Source: Lophium mytilinum
Lineage: Eukaryota > Ascomycota > Dothideomycetes > Mytilinidiales > Mytilinidiaceae
NCBI GenBank assembly: GCA_010093605.1
Contig: MU004188.1
Location: 1,250,341-1,314,340 of the forward strand
Direction: 5' to 3'
DNA: 64,000 nucleotides
Shown: piece by piece, positions 34,182 through 44,018 of the stretch
Layout of the letters: each line of letters opens with the position of its first letter
Position numbering within the stretch: position 1 is the stretch's first letter
The notes under the pieces: generated by a model
Database searches by the model: none
Told to the model about the DNA's origin: nothing
What the model saw: the letters and a program-made list of their open reading frames with translations, nothing else
Position numbers and translations under genes: made by a program

Positions 34182-36028
34182 AGTTGGGTACCCCTTGGAA
34201 AGATTAGCCAGAAGATCCCAGGGAGGAGATTCAATATAATAGAATTGAGCACCGGACATGGAAAAGAAAGAATATAAATACCTTTGAGAATGTCTCGTAC
34301 AGTGTCTGCACCGACATTATACCCCCACACTCCCTGATATTCTAGTGATGACGCGTTGTGTAGAGACCTTCGGCCGACTGTTTCGTACGCAGTAAAGATG
34401 CCTCGGTGTAGTCGTTGGATAGGAGGTGTAAGAATGCATCGGAGGAGGCGACGGAGAGGTGCTGCCTGCAGCGTAAATTTATTATCCCCACCGCGGCACT
34501 CAGGATGTTGTATCGTGTCGGCAGCTCCGCGCATGGAGCGACCATGCAGCCAAAACTCCGCTACCTTGCCTACATGGGAAGCGACCGGAGAGGAGCTGGG
34601 AAACCACCCAGTCGGCGTCCGTTTTCTCAGTGGCCGTGCGTGCATGTGATTTCCGCAACATTCTTCTCCAAGGTGAGTCGTATCCCCAGACCGCTTCCTT
34701 GGCACACTCGCACCGAGGTGCGTGAATTTACGATTTCTCCTAAAAAATACACACGTCTTTCTTCCCAAGTTTCATGCGTCTTGTTGAGGAGCTAGATAGG
34801 CGACGGTCCTCGATGTCGCTCATTTCAGCAGGGGCGGGAGTGATAGGAAGCGGTTGCTTCAAAGTGCGTCGCGCGAGGGATTCCAGTGCCACCGAAGGAC
34901 TCTAGAAAGCAACAACATAACAGGAGGGTGCAACTTCATGAAAAGTTGACACGTGAGACTTCTAATTCTGCGAAGACTCTGACTCCGTAAGCGAACACCA
35001 CTGCGAGAGCTATTAATACAATCTTGCTTAGACATCAGTGGAAGTGGTGCATGCCCTGGATAGACGACGATATTCGCGTTTCTGGTCTGAAGGGCGCATC
35101 TCGAGGTTCGGCTGTCTCACTAAAAAAGCTGATTCATGAAAGTGACGGGAGCAAATGACGTAGCTTTCTATGCGGCTGCATTGTGGATATTTGCAAAAGT
35201 ACGATGAGCTTCTTCTCTCCAAAGGATGAACACTCCGAACAGATTGGCGCTTCAACTTGAGGCTGTTATGCTAGAAACAAACCGTGTCGAGCGCATGAAT
35301 ATGCGGAACTGCCAAGTGACTAACTCAAGGGCAGCGGCATTGTTATTAATGCGCAACCGGCATCCCGAGGTCTGATCGGCAAATTTGTCGTCTATGTCAA
35401 GCCACAGGGCGTAAGGCGAGCGTGTTGGATTACAAAAGCTTGGCTGCGCTGCTCTGCTTGAGAATTCAGCCGCGCGCCGTGATTGGCTACATCTTGACAT
35501 ACACGCCTTTCTTTGATGCAAGCGAATGTCATCGCTTGCTGTGATTGGCTGCTTTGAGAGCCAGGACACATTTTGCGCGGCGCCTGAGGGTGTCATACCG
35601 ACAATTTTGGACGGTGCAGGGCGTATGTGGGAGTCAGCTTGTCAATAATTCGGCGCTGAAGGCGTGCTAGTAGATGGTTATGGAAGCATATTGGAAATGT
35701 GGTTGTAGAATTGTGGCTTGGAATTGCGAAGGGCGTGAGGAATGACTCGAAAGGATGAGTGTATATAAGGAGGGTGAGTTGACGGCTTTGAAGAGAATCA
35801 TCAGAAAGCAAATCAACCAGCAATCAGTGTACAGTCAACACTCCAGCTTCTTATATCAACTTCGATCAACTTCTTCGAACAAAATCTACTCCACCAACTT
35901 TCTACCAATACCACAACCTATCTTACCACTCCAAGAAGATCCAGCTTCGCATCTCAAGCCAGTCGAACACTCAACTACAAGTGCTTCCGCATAACCAAAC
36001 TCACAACACCACCAAACCCAAAACCAAA
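34182..36028. promoter_or_regulatory. Divergent promoter region, CYP505 and small basic protein
   Basis: 1.85 kb without a credible ORF. Close to the right-hand gene there is a good TATA box (TATATAAGG, 35762-35770). From about 35790 to the ATG follows a 240-nt leader rich in CAA/CAC/ACT, free of ATG in its last part, typical of abundant fungal mRNAs. Confidence 0.55.
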
Positions 36029-36268
36029 ATGTCCTCCCAGAACATGTCGGCTCCCAAGAACTCCTTCGACTCCGCCTCCACCACTAGCCTTCTCTCAGCC
36101 TCTTCATCAGAGAAACCCACCAAATCCACATCATCAGCGAAGAAGATCTACAAAGCTGTGGTTCAACACGCAAAGGAACATCACCAGAGCGTCAACGCCG
36201 CATTCGATACCTACTACGGTCCCGGACTCCGCAATGGCAGGTACGCCCCGACTACGAAGCGGGCGTGA
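36029..36268 (+). CDS. Small basic protein, unrecognised; probably abundant
   Basis: A 79-residue ORF beginning MSSQNMSAPKNSFDSASTTS. The N-terminal half is Ser/Thr/Lys-rich and disordered. The second half is more structured: AKKIYKAVVQHAKEHHQSVN followed by AAFDTYYGPGLRNGRYAP. Codon use is strongly skewed to C-ending preferred codons. With a clear TATA box 260 bp upstream and a CAA-rich leader, this suggests high expression. I do not recognise a family. The Tyr/Gly/Pro-rich end could be a short conserved motif. No signal peptide or membrane helix is present. The next gene (paralogue A) converges on it from the right. Confidence 0.7.
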   Translation: MSSQNMSAPKNSFDSASTTSLLSASSSEKPTKSTSSAKKIYKAVVQHAKEHHQSVNAAFDTYYGPGLRNGRYAPTTKRA

Positions 36269-36554
36269 GGGATGAGAGCAGCGAGGATTTGATGATGATG
36301 TTTGCTTTCAGCAGCGGTATTTCTTCAGCATTTGGATGGGCGTTTGATTAGGGTTCGGCAGGGTTGCATTCGCTTGCGGGTATGGGGAAGAGTGAAAGCC
36401 TTGGTGATATCATAGATTTGCGGGGGAATTACTTAGAGACTAATATATCTAAATCTTGCTATTACTGTGCGACGAAATGGAAAAGTGGTCTTGTTCTATC
36501 GAAAAACCATGCCTGATGTATGAAAATAGCCCAAGGACCCAAAACTTACCAAAA

Positions 36555-38395
36555 TTACCACTCAATGTCCGCCTCGTCCGCCTCTACCCCTTTGGGGACT
36601 TCCTCTCCTTTCAGCGGCTCAATCTCGACTTCGAAAAGCATAGGCTTGCTGTTGCCGGCATGGCTAGCAACACAAGCCCTTATCTGCTTATTAAACATTC
36701 TCTTCAAGCTCTCGAAGCTCATCTCGTCATCCCGATCGATCGGGTCACCCTCACGACGACAGCCCGGTCCTTCCAGAGTGAAGACTATCCCATGGACATT
36801 CTCATCAAGTAGTAGCTCAAGAAATACCTCGGCTAAGGTCTTGTCCTGAAACTTGCCTTTTGGCTGCCACCCCTTTGTCTGGTATATAGGAACGCGGGAT
36901 GAGATGACGCTGTAGACGAAGCTGACGGTCGATTTAAGGCCCGGGGAGGGGCTCGGAAGAGCCGTTTGATTGGCTGCTAATTGCATGCTCTCTTCCATGG
37001 AAGCTGGCGTACGTATAACACTCAATTGCGGGACGCCTCCAACTGTTTTCGAAAGGGTTGCTGCTGGTGTCGTGGTAATTTCGGGATCGATCACAGTTTT
37101 TGAACCGGACTCCGTGGACGCGTGTCCCGCTTGATCTCCTAATTCTGGCAAGACATTCCCCCCCTGAGTGTCTGTCGATGTATTTGATAGTTGGGCTTGT
37201 GCTTCATCTTGTTCGCAAGTCACCTGTATTTCGGTGTCCGTCGGAGACCCGATAGCCTCTCGTACCTGCTCATCCGTCGCACGGCCTGGCTTCTGGAGTA
37301 CCTTCCTCCCTCTTGGCGAATTACGAGGCATATAGCCCAGTGCACTCTTTCTAGCTGGGTATGTAGGGGGAAAGTACAAGCCATCATCCTTGGGCTTGGA
37401 TGCCGTTGGTTTGGTTTTCTTCGACGAGGTCGCTCTCTGGGTGTGGTCTATGGGTTCTGCAGCACGTTTGAGACTCGGCATCGTTGCGTCGCTTGTTTCC
37501 GCACCTCGAGACGGGAAGTGTAATGTCGTGATGCGGCGTTGCTTCTTCGCGATGTCAGCTGAACGGTCGAATTCGGCGACCAGACACATGGTGTGTTGAA
37601 GACATACTGTAGATGGTAATGGCTTTGGGCTATGAGGCACAGTATAAACATCATCTTCGTCGGCGTCCTTCGTGTTAGCAATATTCACGTGTAGTCCGAC
37701 CGATGTTGAGCTCGCGTGAGCAGTGGCACGTATCGCGCGATTCTCTTCGGAAGAGCTGCTCTTTCCAACAGTGTCATATCTATTCATCGGATTAAAGTGG
37801 GTTCCGGTAGAATAAGGATTTCATTCTTTCGGGTACCTACTTGATCCCAACGCCAGGATGACTTCCGAATGGATTGTTTGGCTTTGTGTTGGAACCATCT
37901 ACGTGGATGGGGTCTGTGGCGCTCCGGCCACGTTCGTGTGTTTCGTCTGCGCCAGACCTCTCTTTGCCCTTGTATTTATGATTGCGATACTGCTGTTGGT
38001 TGAGGCGGAACATCAGCTGTTTAACAAGGGTTTTGATCCTAGGAAAATCAGCGAATAGACCATAAGGTGAGTCTACATGCTTACTTCGAACGGTCTCTCG
38101 AATATTGTAGAACGTTGAGATTGGTGGAAGTCTCGTCGTCTGGCCAATACAGGTTTCCACGGCCCTCTTTCTCGAGATACGTTTCGGTCATCTCGTCAAG
38201 AGCAGTCTGTTGCTGCTGAGAGCTCCACTCGTAAAGGTCCATACCTACGAGCCCGGATGGTGATCGATAATTCTTTCTGAACATTTTGACATCGTCACTG
38301 AATGTTGGATGGCCGTTGCCGTACTGAAGCTGCCTACGTAGTTCAGTGATGTTTGGTACACTTGACGCAGAGCCTATAGTCTTCGTCGGAGACAT
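36555..38395 (-). CDS. Unrecognised protein, paralogue A of a local two-gene family
   Basis: Read as complement(join(36555..37779, 37841..38038, 38085..38395)), 577 residues. There are three parts. An N-terminal domain (about 1-105) contains ITELRRQLQYGNG, GMDLYEW and NLYWPDDETS. A Lys/Ser-rich disordered centre carries basic nuclear-type tracts (SSKKTKPTASKPKDD). A C-terminal domain (about 457-577) contains FVYSVISSRVPIYQTKGWQP, KFQDKTLAEVFLELLLDENV, GIVFTLEGPG and IDRDDEMSFESLKRMF, ending DIEW. Both terminal domains and both intron positions recur in paralogue B at 44019-46047. I do not recognise either domain from a characterised protein. No signal peptide is visible. Introns of 46 and 61 bp interrupt codons at the same phase (after two bases) as in B. 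A nuclear or regulatory role is only a guess from the basic tracts. Confidence 0.82.
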
Positions 38396-38947
38396 TTTGT
38401 AAAGGAGATATGTGTTACACAGATGAGAAAGGTGAGAGCGCGATGTGATAGTACTGGAAGACAGAGAAGAACCTGGGGGATGAGCTTACCCCTTCTTTCT
38501 ACCCTCCATTACAAGTGCAATTGCGGCGAAGCACTAGGCAGATGCAGAGACTTGCGCCCGAAACTCACCCTTGCGGGCTAGACCACCTTCGGCACTAACT
38601 GGAGGCCTCCTCGCCTCCTATGCCAACATCTATTGGACAGAGATAAGGAGCTGATGGTCGATCGGTGAATGAAAGGCGGACTAGCTAGTTCTTAGTAAAG
38701 GAAGACAGGTGAGTTAGGCACTCACTGCACCGTGGGGTCCACCGACAGTCGATTAGGACCAGAAAAAGCAACAAAGTTTGCCTTGAGTGAATGCATTGTT
38801 GCCTGGCTCAAACAACCTTGGTCTCTGCAGTCAAGCCCGTCCTCTCGAGGAAAGGGGTTGTCGCGCGCGTATGAAGTCCTTCGTTTTGTTTCCTTCATCT
38901 TTCACACCCAATCAAGCAACCCAAGGTCTTCAAAAATCTTTCTCGAG
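38396..38947. promoter_or_regulatory. Divergent promoter, paralogue A and small membrane protein
   Basis: A 552-bp head-to-head spacer; it should drive both genes. No distinct TATA box is visible. Confidence 0.4.
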
Positions 38948-39418
38948 ATGGACGTTTCAACGATTCTTGGAAGCTCTGTTGCCTCTGTATCTACTTCTGT
39001 CATTACCGTAGCCTTGACCGCCGTAACCACCACGGTCGCCGTGGCCATCGACCGTAAGATTTTCAGGTCATCTCAGGTGACAACTGAAGTTCATAGGCCA
39101 GGTAGCCACACTATTTCTACGGTTGATATCAGCATTACTGACCGAGCAATATAGAAGCATACGGCCGTAATGCAACGCCGCACGACACATTTAATCGTTC
39201 AATCGCCGAGATGCGTTATACGGATGGGCAAGGCAACGTGCATATGGTACCCTACCCGTATGAGTTACACCTGTACCAAAAGGTGGGCACTGCCTGACGC
39301 AGTTCTTTGTGAGCCAAAACGCTGATACTCTATCTCACAGTCCACACGTTTGCAACTTCCGAAAGGGCTGGACGTCCAGCAAGCCGCAAGGGCTATTCGA
39401 ACGCTCGTAGGGCTCTGA
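38948..39418 (+). CDS. Small single-span membrane protein, three exons, unrecognised
   Basis: Read as join(38948..39101, 39155..39282, 39341..39418), 119 residues. Residues about 8-36 are a Val/Thr/Ser/Ala-rich hydrophobic stretch (SVITVALTAVTTTVAVAI), likely one membrane helix or signal anchor. The exterior part contains AYGRNATPHDTFNRSIAEMR, MVPYPYELHLYQK and an amphipathic end (LDVQQAARAIRTLVGL). Intron 1 (53 bp) has a textbook TACTGAC branch site 13 nt before AATATAG. Intron 2 (58 bp) ends CTCACAG. All phases agree and the stop follows promptly, so the gene structure is better than chance although no family is known to me. It is divergent from paralogue A. Confidence 0.6.
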
Positions 39419-41002
39419 CGCAATCAGACGTGGCAATACTTGGTCCATGATCGATGAATCCGAAACACTGCCACAGACCAGGGCTCAGCGGCTACATGAA
39501 GCTTTAGCTGTGAGGACTTGAGGGAGCCCCTGCACTTTTCCCTATGTTGTTTCATTTAGCCAATGACCTGTCTACTCCCATTGCTGCAAATTAGATTTCT
39601 TTAGATATTTCGAAGGAGCATTGCCTTTCATTGAGTCGTTTTTCCAATCGTATCGTGGTTAGGCCAGCTTTTCGTTCCTCGTAGGCATAGGCGTTTAGGC
39701 TGCGATGCAGTGTTGTGGCGACCGTTACATGTAACTGCAATCACTGCGCCGTAGCCCAGCCACAACGGCGACAAACATGGTGACAGGTTACACAATTAAT
39801 TTTAGCGCCAGAGATCGTTTCCCGGCCTGCGACTGAGACATTGAAAAAGACGAATTTTGCAAGGTGTCTGGCCTATAAGAAAAACGAGAGATAGTTAGAG
39901 AACACTTGCCGGCTCAATTGAGACAGCCGTGATGGTTTGATCATGCGTCGACGCCGTAAATACCTGTTCAGGGGCTTGCAAAGCCCTTGCGCTCAGCTCG
40001 AGGCGGATGCTTCATCAATGCAACGCAAGCGCCAGGGGTACATCAATAGGCTTGAATTTCACAATAGGGTCTCCCTTCAGCGCGTAAATCCGACAGAGGG
40101 CTGATATGGCCCATTCAAGACAGCGAACTGTCCAATTCAACGGGCGTCGTTCATGCCCATGCTGATCTCTAGCAAACTCCGTTAACGATACTCTTTTGGT
40201 GATGACATCAGTCAATATCGCATTGAAACAAGAGGAGATTTCAGGCGGCTGTGCCGCTTTCGTGGCTGCGGCGTGGTTGTTGAAAAGCTGGAGCATGAGT
40301 TGTCGTTGTGGCTGGTGCGGCACAGTTGGAAAGGAAGATAATTGCCAAGACTCGTAGCACATTCTCCAGGGCTTTCTATCTACGCCAATTATTTTTGGAT
40401 CTTCTTTATCAATTTCTAAGCCTATAGGAAGTTTAGTATACACGACGTTCTGCTCTATAACTTTTTTTTCAAAGCTCTTTAACGTTCATTAATCCTATAA
40501 CTATTGTATAAGTGCCACTACTATAACTATAATATATATTCTCTTCGCATTTATAGAATGTACATATGTACATATGAGCGTAGGATAGAGAGATGTGCAA
40601 TTGTGATACGCCTAAATCATGGCGTATGCTCTTCTACTGTGTACCTAAAAGAGATCGTATCACGTGATGACGACTCATCAGACATTATTGTCCGCGAACT
40701 CGTCGTCGGCTGATTATTTTTTCGCTGTGATAAGTTGAATTGGCCGCGCTCTTTGGAAAACTAAGGGCTTTGGCGAATCATACATCATACCTCTGCGAAT
40801 CGTCTCTCCTTGCCAGCGAAGATTCTCGACGAGCTAAGCTGAGCTGTGACGATCGCCTAGTGGGGAAACCCTGTAGACACCCTCCGAGGCTCCTTGCACA
40901 GCCCACCCTCGAGACGGCTGCCTTGGTGTCAGAATTCATGCTCTAAAATACTATTCTCCCAGTATGAGTTAGTTTTATACCCTTTCCATCTGGTCTGTCA
41001 CC
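39419..41002. other. Intergenic region with orphan ORF and AT-rich island
   Basis: Apart from the ORF at 40015-40443, this 1.6 kb holds no recognised gene. The stretch 40441-40610 is markedly AT-rich and includes the 16-bp palindrome ATGTACATATGTACAT at 40558-40573. The last 250 bp are the LIM-gene promoter. Confidence 0.45.
40015..40443 (-). CDS. Orphan ORF, 142 codons, possibly a gene remnant
   Basis: An open frame with protein-like composition: LPIGLEIDKEDPKIIGVDRK near the start and LEWAISALCRIYALKGDPIV near the end. It abuts an AT-rich island on its 5' side, so no ordinary promoter is visible, and the start codon lies at the island edge. No domain is recognised and no splice partners were found. 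It could be a truncated gene copy, a real orphan gene, or chance. Confidence 0.35.
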   Translation of the reverse strand: MYTKLPIGLEIDKEDPKIIGVDRKPWRMCYESWQLSSFPTVPHQPQRQLMLQLFNNHAAATKAAQPPEISSCFNAILTDVITKRVSLTEFARDQHGHERRPLNWTVRCLEWAISALCRIYALKGDPIVKFKPIDVPLALALH

Positions 41003-43867
41003 ATGGATCCCCTCACGATAACCACAACAGTGGTGAGTAACTCAGTATAGACGCCGAGCACTGTTGAGCTGATACCAGGCAGGTCAAAGTCTCATCAACA
41101 TGCCTATCAACCGCGAAAACGTTGTACGAGGTTCGAGCACAATACAAGGATGCTCCCATGTACATTGTTTCGATAACGTCCGAGATCAGTGTGATCAGTG
41201 CATCATTATCAAACGTCCAGAGCCTTCTCCTCCGCGACCCTGATCTACCGAATCTCCTTGCGTTGAGACCAGAACTCATCGCGGCGTTAGATGCCTCTCT
41301 AACAGGATGCATGGTATTGTTCAGCTGTCTAGATGATGAGATGAGCCGCATCACCGCATCTTCACAACCTGGAGCCATTTCGTGGAGGAGCAAGGCGCGA
41401 ATGGTCTGGAATAGAGACAAGCTAAGAGAGCTGCTAGAAGCCTTGCGCGGATTGCAGATGTCGATGAATATGCTTATACAGCTTCTACAGGTGTTCGTCC
41501 TCCAGTATGTCATTGGCGAAGTGATCAAGACTGACTTTGTGTTACAGAGATTCGCTTGCGGAGATCAAGAGAATAGTCGAAGAAGGCAGACCTGCACTTG
41601 CAGCCACCGTCCAAAGAACGCAATCTCTTCGCTCCTCGTATCCGCAAATTGGCGTTGCTGAGTCGGTATACTCCCAAGACGATCGAGTGGGTGGCGGTGA
41701 GGTCGAGGAGTATGCGACCAGCATTTGGTCCGATCGAGAATTCGACTTTGACGATCTTATAGTGAGTAGTAAGGTCTATCGTCGCGCACTTGCAGCTGCC
41801 AGAGCGGGCAAACAACCCTCAGATGGAACGACAAATGAGCAAAATACGGATGAATCGAATGAGCAAGCTGTGTTCGGGGGTGATCTGATTGATTTCTCAG
41901 ACACTGCTACCATAACTCAGAAGGTAGTCGATCAACCTTCGATATATGGCGCCACTAGAGAGCTTGCTGGCTTGACCCTCTCAGACTCGGATCCGGCAGG
42001 CTCGGATCCAAAAGTCCTGGCCCAGTCCGTCAACGAGCAGACCAGACTAGCACCAGGTCTTACAAGAATCCCTCACGAAGTCAGAACAAAGCATCAGCAA
42101 AGCTACCAAAAGGAAGAAGCGGAACCCGATACTGCACTGCCACGGCAAGAAGCTGAGCAGGTTGGATTTACCAGCTTACAGAAAAGGACTCAACCGATCG
42201 GCACCCGCGTATGTAGTAAGTGCGCGGAACCTGTGACTGGTCAATTCGTGCGCGCTTTAGGTGGCGAGTACCATCTCGAGTGTTTCAAATGCGCTGTGAG
42301 TAATTGATCTGGAATTTAAAGCTCAACTTCTCAACCCGTCGCAGGATTGCGGCTTGTTCGTCGCCAACAAATTTTTTCCTGTTCCCGAAGAAGGTCCTAA
42401 TCAGTACCCCCTCTGCGAAACTGACTATTTCCGCCGCCTTGATCTCCTCTGTTTTACCTGCGGTTGCGCTCTCCGAGGATCCTATATCACAGCACTTGAA
42501 CGCAAGTACCACGTCGGACACTTCACATGCTCGGTCTGTCCACACGTCTTTGGAGCGGAAGAATCCTATTACGAACACGATGGCAAACTTTACTGCCATT
42601 ACCATTACACCACTGCGTATGCACAAGACTGTTCAGGCTGCCAGACCGGCATCCTTAAACAATTCGTTGAAATTTTCAGGACTGGTCAGAGTGAGCATTG
42701 GCATCCTGAATGTTACATGATACACAAATATTGGAATGTGCGGCTTGAGTTGTATGGCCTGGTGACAAAAAGGGACTATGCACCGGGAAGCGAGGTTGAT
42801 GATGAGAGCCGGAATCTCTTGCAAAGAGAAGCGGAGGAAATGGAGGAGAGAGTCTACAGAATATGGAAAGTCCTCTCGGCTTTTGAGGAGTATTCTGCCA
42901 CACTGCTATCAGACGTTCTACTCCACGTTGCGAACGGCAATGCTCTTCTTGCCGTCCCCCCAATGGCTAGATTAATCGAAAACATCAGCGGCTACATCGA
43001 ATGCTTGCTAGCCGTAGATATTGTTAGGATGTCAAAGGGATTCGAGAGTACGTATCTAAAGACGCTGTTGATGCCATGTCTAACGCAGTTCTAATTAGGG
43101 CTTTCGATAACGCGCGAGTTCAAGCTACTCTGCAAAAAGATTGTAACGATGCTCTCAGTCATGACGGTACCCAAAGGGGGCGTCACACAAGAACTCTTAT
43201 CTGTCACCACCGGGATGGCGCATTACAATAAGCTCCTCATCCGGATTGGCTTACAAGGTGCCCTTCAGTCAAGTGCTCTTAGTACTTTCCTCGATCTTAT
43301 TCCTACCAAAGGGCAACAAGAGCCTCTCGCCACTGGAGTCAAGACAGAGAGATTGGCACAACTAGCACAGAAATCAGCGGACGAGTGTGACTGCTGCGGA
43401 GAAAAGGTCGAGGGGGCTTGTTATTTGATTTCAGATCTCCTGTACCACATGAACTGCATTTCTTGTCCTCAGTGCAAGAAGACTGACGCATATACCTCGG
43501 AGGATGATCGAGAAGAGCGCGAGCGCGGTAGCTGCAGATTCTGTGGTTGTCTTCGCGATGAGAATACCACCTTCCTTGGCAAAAGGAGACAGTACATACA
43601 CCTCCTCTGGGTTGCCTTCGCAAGGTTTTTGGTATCAAGCAAAATCGACTGGACGGTGGCACTGAAAGCCGAAAGGTAACATTTATGACGCATCTTCAGA
43701 GCGTAGGCCCGACTATAGCCAACAGCTGCTAACCAACAAATAGCGATATGCCTGAGGAGCCTGAGGAACCTACCAGGAACCAAGCATCTAAGCCTGATGG
43801 GTCAACTGATTCACTGCATGTTCATGATATACGACGTATTGTTGCTACACAGCAAAGCTCTCATTAG
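41003..43867 (+). CDS. LIM-domain protein with STAND-type fungal N-terminal domain
   Basis: Read as join(41003..41032, 41083..41504, 41548..42295, 42345..43047, 43099..43675, 43744..43867), 867 residues. It opens MDPLTITTTVVKVSSTCLST, the start typical of the helical fungal N-terminal domain found before NLR/STAND proteins, ankyrin and some LIM proteins (about residues 1-150). An acidic linker contains GGDLIDFSD. LIM zinc fingers follow near 377-430 (CSKCAEP, ECFKCADCGLFV) and 440-520 (CFTCGCALRG, HFTCSVCPHVFG, CHYHYTTAYAQDCSGC). A helical central region comes next. Near 720-770 is a third Cys/His cluster (CDCCGEKVEGACY, CISCPQCKKTD, CRFCGC). LIM domains bind proteins, often at actin or polarity sites. 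The five short introns all keep phase; a further intron near 43580-43620 is possible. The downstream paralogue B converges on it. Confidence 0.83.
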
Positions 43868-44018
43868 CCGACAGCCTCTAGCTTCAAGGGCGCATATGAG
43901 CACCTCAAAGCGGTCTAGTTTCTGAGTCTAAAACCGAAGTACATATCCATGAAATAGGAAACCCACAGCTCTAGGAAAGAAGAACTAAATCGACGACTCT
44001 CAGCGCGCATACTCCTCC

